NCBI GenBank assembly: GCA_034336665.1
Contig: CM067588.1
Span: 4,962,655-5,026,654, forward strand
Direction of reading: 5' to 3'
DNA length: 64,000 nt
From: Luscinia megarhynchos
Taxonomy: Eukaryota > Chordata > Aves > Passeriformes > Turdidae
This document shows, one piece after another, positions 49,985-62,294 of the stretch; position 1 is the first letter of the stretch; every line of letters begins with the position of its first letter. Position numbers and translations under genes: made by a program. Below the pieces are notes generated by a model, which was not told the origin of the DNA, searched no databases, and saw only the letters and a program-made list of their open reading frames with translations.

Positions 49985-52900
49985 CTGTAGGCCGAAGGAG
50001 TCCGTCAATGAATAACAAAGGGGCAGAAAGAATTTTTTTTTGCCTTTTTTTTTTTTTTTTTTTCCTCCTGACAATTCCAAGGGAACCTCTCAGCCAACAA
50101 TTCCAAACTCTGAGGTGCTCTCAGAACAATCTGACAACTAATGGAGGAATCGAGTCCATTGGAAAGGTGGCAGACTGGAGATAGCCAGGGATATTTTAGC
50201 TCTTCCAATAAAAAAAAAACCAAAAATAACCATAAAAAATAACAAAAATTATAAAAAAAAAGCCCCAGCGCCTTTTTTTTTTTTTAAGATGAACTCAGGA
50301 TTCAAAAATGAGGCTCCATCTTCCACAGCTGGGGAAATTTCTATTTTTTTTTTTTTAATTATTTAATTCAGTAAGTTGCAATTTCGGGTCTTCTGAGATT
50401 TCTTCACCTATTAAGAAAACACAAAAACCTTTCCCCGTCTTTATAACCTGTACAGCAAAAAAAAAAAAAAAAACTAACCTTAAATTTTGTGTGTATAAAC
50501 CCACAAAGGTGTTTATACACACCCCAAAAGGGAGGGACAGCAGAACAAGGAGAAAACAAAAAAAAATCAGGAATTTTGGTCCATTTCCCACATCAAACTG
50601 CAGGCAAATCTCTCACTGGGGGGAAAATGAGATTATTTGTGGAATTTTGGATGAGGGGATGGAGGTGAGAGGGGATTGGGGGACAATCACATCCATCCAT
50701 CCCTGGGAATGGATTTTTCTTCATCCAAGGAAAAGCAGGAGGGCAGCAAGGATTGGGAATTTGGGTCAGGAATTCACTGGGTTTGCCATCAAATGGTACA
50801 ACTTTGCTTTGGTGCTGCTCCCTAATCCATTTATCCATCATTTTCTTGCTTGGATCCAATCCAGCAGCTGCTTGGGGGGTTTGGTGCCATCAAAGTTGAT
50901 TTTTTCATGTCAATCACGTTTTTCTTTTGGATATTCTTATAAAAATCACATTTTTAGGTTGTTTTTTTTTCCCCACACAAACTGCAACCAAACCAGCTAA
51001 AATCCAAATAAATGTCAATTTTACCCCTCTGACATTTCTGACTCTTTGGGGAGGACAAAACTGAATGAAATTGTTCTTTACAGGTTAAGAAGAAACATTT
51101 GGAACCTTTTACTCACACAAACACTAGTGAATTTTCCCAGGTTTGTTTTTTTTTTTTTTTGCCCAGGGAATTTTTCCAAATCTAAAATAAAGAGAGGAAA
51201 AGTTGGATTCTCATATTAGTGATTTTTTTTTTGACTGCTGTATAATGGAATAAAACAGGAATTAAGTGCAGGGTTCCCTCCCCTTCTTCCATCTCCACAG
51301 GGTTAAATTCACTTTTCAACCTCCAAAAACAGATTTTGGGTCATGGAGATTCCTGGGAATCTACTCCTAAAAATTCCTGGAGCTCCTTCTTGTGAAGTTC
51401 AACGTTTTTCCAGGTGTTTTCCCCAACGCTCTTGGGAGTTAAAATTAAATTTCAAGCCTGAATTCTTCAGCCAGCACTGAAATCCCTGGGAATTGGGGTC
51501 ATTCCCAGCTGGGAGCAGCAATTTCCTTTCCTCAGGCAGTCAGCCACACCTAAAAATGCAAAATTCCTACATCCACTACCCTGGGGGAAAAGAAAATCCC
51601 TTCAGATTTAATTTCTTGATAAACTAAATCAGCATTTTTCCGTATTCCAGTTCAGAGTCTAAACCTTGTTTAAAGAGGGGAATAAAACCTTGAAGAGAAA
51701 CAACAACAACAGAAAAAAAAAATCAACCAACCCCTCCTCCCCTAAAACCCTCTTAAAAGTTTTACACTCCATTATAATTTAATTATAAAAAAGGTTCATT
51801 AGAAACTCTAATTTTACACTGGTGGCAATCAAAAATAAAAACTTAAATAAAAATGAGTAACTCTGGTGCATTCAGCAGGTCTAGAATTGAAGTTAATGAG
51901 AATTTTAAACACTTTTTATTGTCCAGAATTCCATTACAATTTTTGTAGTAAAATATTTTTAAACCAATTATTTGGAAAAAAAAAAAAATCAAAGAAATCC
52001 AAAATGCAGCAGCTGAAGGTCAGCAAAAACCAGGCCAAAAAACCAACTTATTTTTCAAGGAGAAATAAATCAAAAACAGCCGAGAGAAGTTTTCCTGCAC
52101 CTCCCTGTGAGGAATTCTTGGATTTAAAGCCCCCAAATTTCCCTGGAAAAGCCTCTCCTGCTGCTTGTGTGTGCCTTGAATTCCTGATGACATTTGATGA
52201 TTCACCTCCTGTTTACCAGGTGACAAAGAAGGAAAGCACCAGGAATTCCATATTTTAATCCCATTTTTAGCCTTTTTTTTTAGCTTTTTTTCCTTCTCAG
52301 GAATCAATCCCAAACTAAGAGAAGCTGCTACATCCACTCTTCAATGAAACAGAAAAAAATTAAAGAAAATAAACTTTTTTTTCCCCCCCTCCTATTTCTG
52401 ACCTCAACCCTAGATCCCTGACAGCGATTTCCTGTGACAATTCCTCCCCCTCACAGGAATGTTTTATGAAATTTAATTAAATTTCTTATATTTCCCCTGG
52501 ATTTCACCTTGGAAAAGTGTCACTGGAGCTAGGGAAGTGACACCCTCAGCAAGTTTTCCCTGGAAAATTCCTGGACACATCCTGCTCTGCTTCAGGTGTG
52601 CCCGAATTCAACCCCTAAATCCTTCATTCCACAGGAAATCTCCTCTAATTTATTTTTTTTTACAGCCAAATAAAAGTTGGGTTTTATTTAGGAAGTGTAA
52701 CCTTGAGTGTAAACTTGGGAATAACCTGGAGGCTCTAATCCCTGCAACAACAACAACAACAAAAATCTCCTTTTGGCGTTTCCATAACAAAAATCGACGC
52801 CAGAAAGCAGAAACTTCTCAGTTCCAACCTTCAAAAAATAAGAAAAATCGCCAAAATTCAGGGAATGGCGTTGTTTGTACAAGCCAGGCGAGGGATCCAG

Positions 52901-53019
52901 GCCGGCTGCCTCCAGAGTTACTCAGTGCTGAAGCTGCTTTAGGGAACGAGCAGAAATGAGGTGACTACAGCAGGAAAGCCCCTCGGACAGGAGGTTTTAC
53001 CTGCAAATGAGATTTATAA
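49985..53019. other. Presumed ZC3H11A 5' intron, AT-rich
   Basis: AT-rich unique sequence with several homopolymer runs (T at 50,040-50,065, A at 50,457-50,475, T at 51,147-51,160). I find no coding exon. If the promoter is at 53.4 kb this is intronic. Confidence 0.4.
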
Positions 53020-53490
53020 ACTGCGCCGGGATGGCAGCTCTGGGAGAGAAAAGGCCTGGGGCCTGCCCCGGGCAAGCAGCGCCCCCTCCCCAAAGCCCTG
53101 CGGGCTGGAACCCACCTCATCCCGCCTTTATTGCCACTAATTCCATTTCATTCCACCTCATCCCACCTCACCCCTCAGCTGTGGGGACAGCGCGGGGGAC
53201 GCGCGGCCTGCGGAGGAGCCGCGGCTGGGCCGGGCCACAACCACCTCCACACCCCCCACCTCCCGTGCCCCCATCTCCCAGCAGCCGCCGCCGGGCTCCG
53301 AAGCGCTTTTATTTACGGTGGATCGGGGAGTTTTACCGAGCCCCCGGGGGCCGCCGTGCCGCTGTCGCCGCGCTCCGCCGCCGCCGCCGTGTCCCCAGCG
53401 CCCGGCTCAAAGATGGCGCCCGGCGCGCGCGCGGCCTCAGCGCGCCCGCTGCCAAGATGGCGGCCGGAAGCGGCTTCACCGCCCGGCGGC
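53020..53490 (-). promoter_or_regulatory. CpG island, probable ZC3H11A promoter with two YY1-type sites
   Basis: A dense CpG stretch containing AAGATGGCGCC (53,410) and AAGATGGCGGCC (53,454), both matching the YY1 consensus common at housekeeping promoters. An overlapping CCGGAAG ETS/GABPA core lies at 53,464. It lies 4.5 kb upstream of the first ZC3H11A coding exon, which fits a gene with 5' non-coding exons. A donor-like CAG/GTAAAA on the minus strand lies near 53,000. A bidirectional promoter is possible, but no gene is visible to the right on the plus strand. Confidence 0.55.
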
Positions 53491-53506
53491 ACGGGAGAGG
53501 GCGGGC

Positions 53507-53800
53507 CGCGCGCCTCAGGCGGATTTTTGTGTGGTTTTGCTTCCCGGCGCTTCAGAAATCCGTCAAAAAGCCTCAAAAAGGGGGGAAAAAGCTTTTCCCT
53601 GTGAAGAGCGCAGGAGCGTGTTTCTCCACTCTGACTTCAACCGCCCGACGGGAAGGGAGAGAACGGGCGCGCGCCTGAGGCGGAGCGGATTTTTCTGTTT
53701 TTGCTTCCCGCCGTTTCAAAAACCCTTAAAAAAGGGAGCGAAGCTTCTCACTGTGAAGCGATCAGGACCGTGTTTCACCACCTGCTCTGTGCACACAGAA
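53507..53800. repeat. Diverged tandem duplication (about 150 bp x2) beside the ZC3H11A promoter
   Basis: Copy 1 at about 53,507-53,645 and copy 2 at about 53,673-53,805 share the order GCGCGCCT(C/G)AGGCGG, GGATTTTT, TTTTGCTTCCCG, a TCAAAAA-type run, CTGTGAAG and CGTGTTTC. They differ by many substitutions and small gaps, so the duplication is old. There is no coding evidence. Confidence 0.65.
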
Positions 53801-53919
53801 TTTCGATTGGAAAAACCCCTCCAGGATCATCAATCTGTTAGCGATCCCCCCGAGCCCTCAGTGCCACGTCCAGCCCCCCCTTGTCACCTCCCTGGGCAGC
53901 CCCAGGCCACCCCTTCCAT

Positions 53920-53960
53920 AGTAAATAAAGAAACCAATAAATAAACAAATAAATAAATGT
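53920..53960. repeat. AAAT microsatellite
   Basis: Short run of AAAT/AAAC tetranucleotides (AATAAATAAACAAATAAATA). It creates AATAAA on the plus strand by chance. Confidence 0.7.
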
Positions 53961-54034
53961 GGCTGTTGTGTTTACTGAAGAGCAGTGCCGCCCCAAGCTC
54001 CCCATAGGACAGGGACAATTGGAGAACATGATCC

Positions 54035-54930
54035 CAGCGGTGTTCCCGCAGTCCCCATTACCCCAGCGGTGCCCCAGTTCCCATATCCCAGCGGGATTCC
54101 CAGTTCCCACTATCCCAGCCCAGTCCCCATTACCCCAGCGGTGCTCCCAGTTCCCATATCTCAGCGGGATTCCCAGTTCCCACTATCCCAGCCCAGTTCC
54201 CATTATCCCAGCGGGATTCCCAGTTCCCACTATCCCAGCCCAGTTCCCATTATCCCAGCCCAGTTCCCATTATCCCAGCGGGATTCCCAGTTCCCACTAT
54301 CCCAGCCCAGTTCCCATTATCCCAGCTGGATTCCCAGTTCCCACGATCCCAGCCCAGTTCCCATTATCCCAGCCCAGTTCCCATTATCCCAGCGGGATTC
54401 CCAGTTCCCACTATCCCAGCCCAGTTCCCATTATCCCAGCGGGATTCCCAGTTCCCACTATCCCAGCCCAGTTCCCATTATCCCAGCCCAGTTCCCATTA
54501 TCCCAGCGGTGCTCCCAGTTCCCACTATCCCAGCCCAGTTCCCATTATCCCAGCGGTGTTCCCAGTTCCCACGATCCCAGCCCAGTTCCCATTATCCCAG
54601 CCCAGTTCCCATTATCCCAGCGGTGTTCCCAGTTCCCACTATCCCAGCCCAGTTCCCATTATCCCAGTGGGATTCCCAGTTCCCACTATCCCAGCCCAGT
54701 TCCCACGATCCCAGCCCAGTTCCCATTATCCCAGCCCAGTTCCCATTATCCCAGCTGGATTCCCAGTTCCCACTATCCCAGCCCAGTTCCCATTATCCCA
54801 GCACAGTTCCCATATCCCAGCGGTGTTCCCAGTTCCCACTATCCCAGCCCAGTTCCAATTATCCCAGCGGTGTTCCCCATTATCCCAGCCCAGTTCCCAG
54901 TTCCCACTACGCTGCAGGATTCCCGTGGTG
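54035..54930. repeat. CCCAGTTCCCATTAT minisatellite
   Basis: An array of roughly 18-bp units (CCCAGTTCCCATTATCCCAG and variants) with interspersed GCGGGATTCCCAGTT and GCGGTGTTCCCAGTT units, forming a higher-order pattern of about 50-70 bp. It yields a false plus-strand frame of over 300 codons. Confidence 0.9.
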
Positions 54931-55034
54931 CTCCCGCTATCCCAGCGGGAACCAGGCCGGGTAAGCCCCGACGGCCGCTAAGAAGGTTCCGGGCAGAAAG
55001 GTTCCGGGGAGGGGCAGCGGCCAGCAGGGGGCGT

Positions 55035-55115
55035 AGGGAGGGCAATGCAATGCAATGCAATGCAATAATGCAATAATTCAATGCAATTCAATTCAATGCA
55101 ATCCAATGCAATGAT
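55035..55115. repeat. AATGC/AATTC pentanucleotide microsatellite
   Basis: Run of AATGC units decaying into AATTC and AATCC units, directly at the right of a GC-rich block. Confidence 0.85.
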
Positions 55116-55800
55116 TCTGGGAAGTGGTGTGAGGCACAGGGCGGCTCTCCAAGCACCCGGTGGTGGCTTCCCCCACGGTCAGCACACAGCGCTTGCCGTG
55201 CCGTGCCTGGGGCAGTGTGATGCAGTCAGTCTGCCAGGACTCCCCGTGCTTATATTTGGACCCCAGCCCCTCATAGCAGAGGGGCTTCACCTGCTTGGCT
55301 TGATGGCAGCACACGTTTCACAGTCACGGATAACCTGAGAAATACTGTCCATGCTTAGATCCACTCTTCGCCCTTATAGGTGGTGTTTCTGCCCTGATGA
55401 CCTGAGGCCAGGAACAATTCTCCCTTGTGTTGCCAATCTAAGTCTGTCTGTGACACCTCTATCTGTGCAGCCTGAGCTACCTGCTCGTTGTTTTGGTGCT
55501 CCTCCTTAGCCCTACTCTTGGGAACATGGGCATCTACGTGACAAACTTCCACAGGCAGCTTCTCTACCCAAGTGCCAATGTCTTTGCACTCATCAGCAGC
55601 CCAGAGTGGTTTTCCTCTATGTTGCCTTTTCCCACCTTTCCAGCCAACCCCACAGAGCATTGCCCACCATGCATGAATCAGTGTAAAGGCAGAGCTTTGG
55701 CCACTTCTCTCTCAGCAATGTCCAGGGCCAGCTGAACAGCTCTGAGCTCAGACATGATGAGACAGGAACCGTCGGTGACAAGAGCACAGCTGCTGGCAGT
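55095..55800 (-). pseudogene. Decayed endogenous retrovirus pol fragment (RNase H to integrase)
   Basis: Read on the minus strand, 55,800 to about 55,360 resembles the end of an avian endogenous retroviral RNase H region and the following connection segment. 55,315-55,095 resembles the start of integrase, including the zinc-binding-side cysteines and the beginning of the core. The reading is broken by at least two frameshifts (one near 55,655, another near 55,350) and internal stops. No gag, env or LTR is seen on either side, so this is a truncated, non-functional relic. Family identification is by recognition of the pattern only. Confidence 0.75.
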
Positions 55801-56670
55801 TATTTGTACCATGAGGCTCCTTCTGCCCAGGTTTTATGAGGCTATTCTCGAAATGAGTCCCATTGTCTGATGTTTTATAAAGCTGACTTATGTTATCACA
55901 TTTCTAATAGTAAATTAAGACAATTATGTCTCCTAGAAACGAGACACTCCACGGTGTCTAAGACCATATTTCAACTACACATGAATTGTGTGTCTGGGTG
56001 AAGTAGTAAATGTGACATTTAAAGCAAGTGCCAACATTGGAGTGTCACATTTTTTTCTCTAAAAAGAAGAAAAACAAACGTGTGTTGGAGAGATTCCAGT
56101 TTGGAAGAATCCTTGAGGTGGAAAATTGCATACATACCCCTGCCCTCCCCACTTCTGGGCAAAGTCAGTATCAAAAGCTGAAATTGCCCACCCCGCCTTA
56201 AAATTGTTTTTGAGAGCTCATTTGCAATTATAGCTTATTATTTTGAAAATAAAGTATCAGAAGAAAAAAAACCCCTTTAACTTGCAATGCTATCAAAGGG
56301 ACTTCTTTGTTTGCTTTCAAGTTAAACTGGTGAAACTTCATCCAATATCAAAACACGACCGTGAAGCCCCTCAAGGAGGAGCATGGATTTGCTTCTACAG
56401 ATGAATGAGAGTGCTCCTTGCACGGAGAAAACTCCATGTTTTGGGGCAGGTGCTAATCCACATGACACTTGGCACACTTAAATGTCCTTAGAGTTACTCC
56501 ATAGTCACTTTTCTCCATAAATATTTTTTTTTAAACCAACACCCAGATATTTAAAGCCTATTATTTCAATATTGGCTGGGGTGAGCAATGGAAATCTTCC
56601 AAGTCACCATGACTTACTGGCATAAAAATGCCCTTTGAATTAGCCATTAGACTGATTACTGTATTTGCAT
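55801..56670. other. Unannotated intergenic sequence
   Basis: Ordinary AT-balanced sequence in which I see no exon, RNA gene or tandem repeat. It may include unrecognised ERV or old transposon remnants adjoining the pol fragment. Confidence 0.4.
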
Positions 56671-56675
56671 TTTCA

Positions 56676-58285
56676 TTTATTCACAGCAAAGTAAAGTTCA
56701 GAATACTTTAAGCTGCTGCTGAAAGGGCTGTTAAATTATTAGGTAAAGCTGGAAATAATACAAAACATAGAATATCAGTGACATGACTTCAATATCAAGA
56801 TAACTTTTGAGAATTCCACCGTGAAGGCAAATTTATCCCTGATTTTGAGCTGAATTGTAGAGCAAGATCTACTTGCAGGCCACATCCAGGTGTGTGCCAG
56901 GCAGGGTAAGCTGGAGTGGAACCAGTGGTATTTATAGCATTGAAACCAGAAAGTGCTTTCCATAAAAACAGACTCATGTCTCAAAGTGCTTTTAGTTTGT
57001 CAGTGATCAGAAAATACTCTCTACAAGTTTTTACAGTTATCTTACAGTGATTTCAGCAAGTTTACCTAGGAGGAAGATTCTCTGTGTCTAGTTTCAGGAG
57101 GTTGGCTATTCCCAACTCAGGTCAGCTGTGTTGAGACCCCACTGCTCACTCTGGAGGCTGAAACCCTCTTGAAGGCTGCTCACAGCTCCCACCCCTGCAG
57201 AGGCACCAGCAGCTGCTCAGAGGGAAGCAGGGGCAGCTCTGCACATCCAGCACCTGGAAAAGCACTGAGGGGAACAGCAGGAGCCAGCTCCCTTCGGGGT
57301 GTCCCTGCAGACACCCCACATCCCACCAGGATCTACACAGTCCCACTGAAATTCAGCTTCTGGGTCCGGGGAGCCAAGTGTCAGTAGAACAGTTAGCAAG
57401 GACACTTTGGGAGTCACACGGGTGTGAAGTGGCAAGAGAGCCCTCGGGGGAGCACCAGCAGCACAGCACCTGGGCGAGGCGCTGGCACCCACCAGCCCAA
57501 GGAAAAGGACTGCCCCATGTCCTCCGAAGCGCTTTACAGCCATCCAGGCAGGCCTCACAGCCTCCTCCCACGAGGAATAATTACCAACAGAAACATTTAC
57601 AGTGGCCAACATTTACATTTAAAGGCACAGCAAAGCAAGGTCCCTGCTCCCAAAGCTGCTCCTGGAGAAGGGTCAGAGCCCAGCTCAGCAGGACAGGCAC
57701 TGAGTGCCCAGAGCCGGGTTTAAGGCAGAATTGATTTGCTCCAAACTCTTGAAGGACAGAAAGGGTCAGGATCTAGGCATCCTAAACTCTCCTCCTATCC
57801 CACTGGCCTCACACTCTTATTTTAATCCCTGACATTCAGCTATACACTGTCTTGCTTCCATTGTGCACATCTCTCAGTTGGTTTCTCCCTGCTCCCAAAC
57901 GTGCTGGAGATAAACCAATTAAAAAGCAAACTGAAATCAATCTTGCCAGTGGTGATGCTCTTTAAAGAAAGCTGAGGATGCTCTTTGGCTTTCCTAGGTG
58001 GCCTATCAGGCTGTATTCTGAAAAGAATCCAGGAGGGAAATGGGAAAAAGGGAAGCCACGTTTGCTCAGGTAACAAGGCAGCAGCCTGCCCTCTTCAGTA
58101 ACTACTCTCCATGACAGTCCTGTGAGAAAAGTCCAAGCCTCAGGCTCATTCCCCACCTTCTCCATCAGCAGTTTCAAGCAAGTGCATTTTCAGGCTGGGT
58201 CGAGACCGTCGCTGGTGCTTGTGGAGAAGGGAAGGACCAGCTCTGGCACCTCCTGGCCCTTCCCGCCGGCGGGGCGGCCCCGACT
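56676..58285 (-). other. Possible C6orf132 3'UTR
   Basis: Unique sequence after the stop codon. Candidate minus-strand poly(A) signals are ATTAAA at 57,821-57,826 (about 460 bp past the stop) and AATAAA at 56,676-56,681 (1.6 kb past the stop). Which one is used cannot be decided from sequence. Confidence 0.35.
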
Positions 58286-61200
58286 CTACCGGTGGCTCTG
58301 GTAGGTGTAGGAGATGGGCTGGCGCGCCCCGGGCCGCACCGTGAAGGTGTTGGAGGGGGGCCCGTAGTGCGAGGTGCCGTGGGCAGGCCTGCAGGGAGAA
58401 CACAAGGGTGAGTCACCCAACAGCCAGGGCGCACCTTGGCCGTCAGTCAGTGCCACAGTGATGTGTTTTACTGCTCCTGGTCCCTGCTCAGTGAGGTGGG
58501 GAGGGGAGGGAGGTGGGCACTGGGGTCACAGGGAGCAACCATGGAGCAGTCACTGCCCTTGGACAGCAGGAGCCGGGAGCGAACACTGATGCCTTAAGGT
58601 TTGAGTTTTCTGTTCTGCTTGGGTATGCTTATCCATTGTGCTTTAGGGTGATAAAGACAATATAGTCCAATACCAGCTATGGATTCAAGGACAGTCTCCT
58701 CAGACTCCAGGTCCTAAGTATAAACAACGTGAGAAGAGGAGGGCAGGCCAGCCAGGAGAAGAGGAGGATGACACAATTTGAGGCTATTAATTGGATGGTT
58801 GACTCCTGTATGCAAATGCACTGAAGTCTATAAAAATGTGAAATCATGTGACCAAGCCCTCTTTTACTTCCATCTTGGAGCCACTCAGGCAGGGCAGCGG
58901 CACTGGTACTGCCAGGGTGTGGCCTTTGAAGGCCTTTCAATAAATACCATTTTATTTCCCCTAACTGTGATCTCTGTTCCAGCTCCTAAAGGCGACAGCA
59001 CGAGCCAAGGGGCAGCAACTGCTCTGGAGCCGCAGCGCTGCTCTGGGGCCAGTTCCAAGGGACACGGAGGGCAGGAAGGGGTGAGCTCAGGGGGACACGT
59101 ACCTGCTGGCTGCCAGCACGCTGGCGGGCGAGAAGTCCCCGTTCTGCCCCTTGTACTTGGCGTCAGCCCCGGTGCCGCCGTAGGCCGCGGCTTTGCCAGC
59201 AGCGTCCGCGGTCGCCCGCCTGCCCTGGGCGCTGGAGGGGCCGTTCCTGTGGGCAGAGCCCAGGCGGCGAGACCCCTCCCCGGCCGTGGAGCTGAACCCC
59301 CCGGGGCCGTAGGAGGAGAGGGTGCCCGAGGCCCGGGGGGCTGCGGCCGCCCGGGGGTAGGAGCTGTCGGGCTCGGACATGTACAGGCGCTTCTTGATCA
59401 GCGGGCGTGGGTTGGGGCCGTGGCTGGGGAAACTCGTGGAGCTGCTGTAATCCGGGTACTGGGGGGTGAAGTCGCCATTCCTCCAGCTCTTCTCCAAGGC
59501 CAGCGGAGCTGCCGGCTCCTGGCTGCCCCCGTAGCTGCGGCTGTAGCCAGACCACCTGAAATAGCGCGGCTCGCCCGAGCCCCGGCTGCTGTCAGGGACA
59601 CTGGGGCACTTGCGGTTCTCCTCCCGCCTCGGGAGGGGACCCTCGTCCGTCTCGTTGCTGAATTCGGGGGGTGGGGGGATAATCCCGAAGTCCAGCACCG
59701 CGTCCCCGTTCTCCTCCTCCCTGGGCACTCCCTGGCGGGCCGGGCCGGGCTGGGCCGGCTGCCCCGAGTCCAGCAGGCCCCGGAGCAGGCTGCAGGCAGC
59801 GGCTCTCCGGGGCCCGGGGGGCTGCGCCTCGCCCACCGCCCGCACGTCCCGGCCCTGCTCCGAGGAGCTGGAGAAGGAGGGGGGTTTGCTCCAGCCGGGC
59901 CCCGCGGCACCGGCCGCCGAGGGCCGAGGCACCACTGTGAAGGAGTAGGGCTTGGACTCGTGGCGGAAGAAGCTGCTGGAGGTGGTGTCGGACGAGGCAC
60001 TGCTGAGCCTCAGGGGCGGCCTGGCCCTCAGCGCCCCGTCCCCGGCCTGGCGGCCCCGCTGGGCGCGCTGCCGGCGCCGCCAGCAGCAGGGCCATGGGCG
60101 AGCCCCGCTCCACGCGCTCCCCCGTCACCGGGTGGATCAGCACCTCCTCCTCCTCCTGCCCCGCGCCCGAGGGGGTCGGGGGGCTCATGGCCGAGCTCCC
60201 GGGGCAGGGGGGCTCAGCTGAGCCCGGTGCAGGGGGCAGCTCGGCCGGGCTGGCCCCGGCCCGGTGCACTTTGTACTGGAACACGGCCGAGCTGGGCTGT
60301 GGTGCCGGGCTCTGTGCAGGGGACACCGGGGGTGAGGAGGGGCTGGGAGCAGGGGGCTCCTCTGCCGGTCCCTGAGGTGGGTCTGGGGGACTCACACTGC
60401 TGTTGGGGGACCCGGGAGCAGAGCTCAGCTCCTCTGTCACCTTGCCAGCAGCAGGAGCAGGATGGTCCTTGGGATCTGTCTCATCTTTCTCCACAGCAGG
60501 GGCTGGGAGCGATTTTGGCACCACTGAGCCAGTTGTGTCAGGGGGGCTCTTCTTCAGGTCAGGGGGGCTCTTCCTCACCTGCGGGGTGCTGATGCCATTC
60601 TCCACACCCTGCTTCTGGCTGCTGAGCCCCGGGGCGGGTTTCCCCTCTTTCTTCAGGGACAGCACAGCCTCCAGCTCGTTCCTGATCGTCCTCACACTGC
60701 GGGGCTGTGTGTCAGGGTTGCTCTCCAGGGCGGTGAGTGCAGCGCTGGGAGAGCCCCCATTGGTGCTGGGGGGGCTGCTGGGCACCTCTTTCTTCTCACT
60801 CTCCCCTCCCTTGGACAACCCCGTGTCCTTCCTGGCGAGCTGGGGCTCGCTGGGCCCTGGCTCACGGCTGCCAGCTCGGCTGGGAGCGCTGTCCAGGGGC
60901 TGCGGAGCGCCCGGCCTGTCCAGCGGCCTCTCCTCCCGGCGCGGGGAGCGCAGCAGCGCCGAGAGCTCGTCCCGCAGCTTGTTCAGGTTGTTGGCATCCT
61001 TCCAGTCATCCTCACAGCTCGGGTAGTCCGGAGGAGGGAGATCCAGGTCGTTGGCAGTGAGAGGTTCAGATTTTGGAGGGGAGTCTGTCCCGGCTGTTTT
61101 CAGCTGGGGAGTCTTCTCCCCCTCGGAGCCCGGCAGCGGGGAGCGGCGGCCGGCAGCATTCACCCCTCGGCTGAGCCCTGGGCCCGGCTTGGGGCTCAGC

Positions 61201-62294
61201 GGAGGGGGCACAGCCGACTTCCCAACGCCCTGTCTGAGCCCCGAATTCCTCTGCTCGGCTTCTCCCAGCCGCGCCTTGGCCGCGGGCCTGATGGTGAAGC
61301 AGGGTGGGAGTGGGGGCCGGGCGTGAGGCTGCCTGGGGAGCGGCTGCTGCCGGCCGGGCTGGGCCTCCTGCACCGGGATGGACGAGGAGCGTGCCGGGGC
61401 CGGCGGCGGCACCTTGAACGACCTGGGGAAGGTGAGGTGGGGCTCGGGCTTGGGCTGCAGGCTCTCCTTGGGGCTGGGGGCTGCTGGCAGCCCGGCCTCG
61501 GCAGGGCAGAGCGGTCCCTCGGCGTCCGCCTGCCTCGTGTTCAGCACCGTCTCCGACTTCCACTTGGAGATGCCGGGGGTGAAGGCTGCGGGGTCCCGGG
61601 CGCCCGGCGGGGATGGTGGGATGAAGTCGGGAGGAGCTGGAGTGCTGGGGGAGGACAGGGCAGAGGGAGGTGGCGGGGCTGCCATGGCAGGGGGAGGTGG
61701 CACCAGCTCGGGGGGCGGTGGCGGCGGGGGCAGCATTTCGGGGGGTGGAGGGACCGGCGAGGCTGGAGGGGGTGGCACTGCTGGAGGGGGGTGGAGGGGG
61801 CACCGATGGCGGTGGGGGGATGTCTTCATCCAGGTCAGCCCCGTCGAGGGCCTGCGGGCGCAGGTCCCCCACCGAGCTGTACATCCGGTAATTGCCATTG
61901 AGCTGCGAGCCAGAGCCTGCAAGAGCAGCGAGAGCACAGCCTGTGAGCGCCTCTCCACCAGTGCTGAGCCAGCCTGGCCCAGGGAGCAGCCCCTTGCCAG
62001 GCCTGTCTAAAACTTCTGAACTGCAACAGCCGCTCTGCCTCACCCCCTAGGAATTAATTTTCAATTACTTTAAAAAATAATTAATAACAGACTCCATTTT
62101 AGCATGAAAATATATGAGCAGACTGTCTGCTCCTGAGCTGGGTACACACACACTTCCTGCCCTCAGGCCTTGGTGAGCACTTTGTGCTGGCCAGGACTCC
62201 ACAGAGAACATCCCTTACCAAGAGCTGCCTTTTCCTCAAAGTCTTCTGGCACCGACGGCGTTGGCACAGCCACCCCATGGGATTCTTGGGCGTT
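58286..62294 (-). CDS. C6orf132: C6orf132 homologue, proline-rich protein; last three exons, 5' part outside the window
   Basis: Uncharacterised proline-rich, largely disordered protein. Exons: 62294-62219 (76 bp; NAQESHGVAVPTPSVPEDFE...), 61916-59103 (2,814 bp) and 58388-58286 (ends RPGARQPISYTYQSHR, then TAG). Acceptors and donors are canonical and frames join. Exon 1 here and the following NGNYRMYSSVGDLRP match the human protein as I recall it. The large exon holds polyproline tracts near its start (PPPPPPPELVPPPP), DLDLPPPDYPSCEDDWKD, KLRDELSALLRSP and, near the end, HPVTGERVERGSPMALLLA and SFFRHESKPYSFTVVPRPSA, the last reached after the second frame change. Two single-base frameshifts interrupt it: an extra base in a six-G run (plus strand 61,787-61,792) and one near 60,077-60,082. 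All else is open, so sequencing error in GC-rich DNA is more likely than decay. Exons encoding the N-terminus were not found up to 64,000. Confidence 0.88.

Noticed and set aside
53985..55076. 340- and 363-codon plus-strand frames
   Set aside because: They are repeat peptides (SSHYPSPVPIIPA) of the CCCAGTTCCCATTAT array.
55081..55735. Plus-strand frames over the ERV fragment
   Set aside because: They are antisense shadows; the recognisable pol similarity is on the minus strand.
58778..60592. 604-codon plus-strand frame
   Set aside because: It is antisense to the large C6orf132 exon, whose minus-strand reading has conserved motifs and splice sites.
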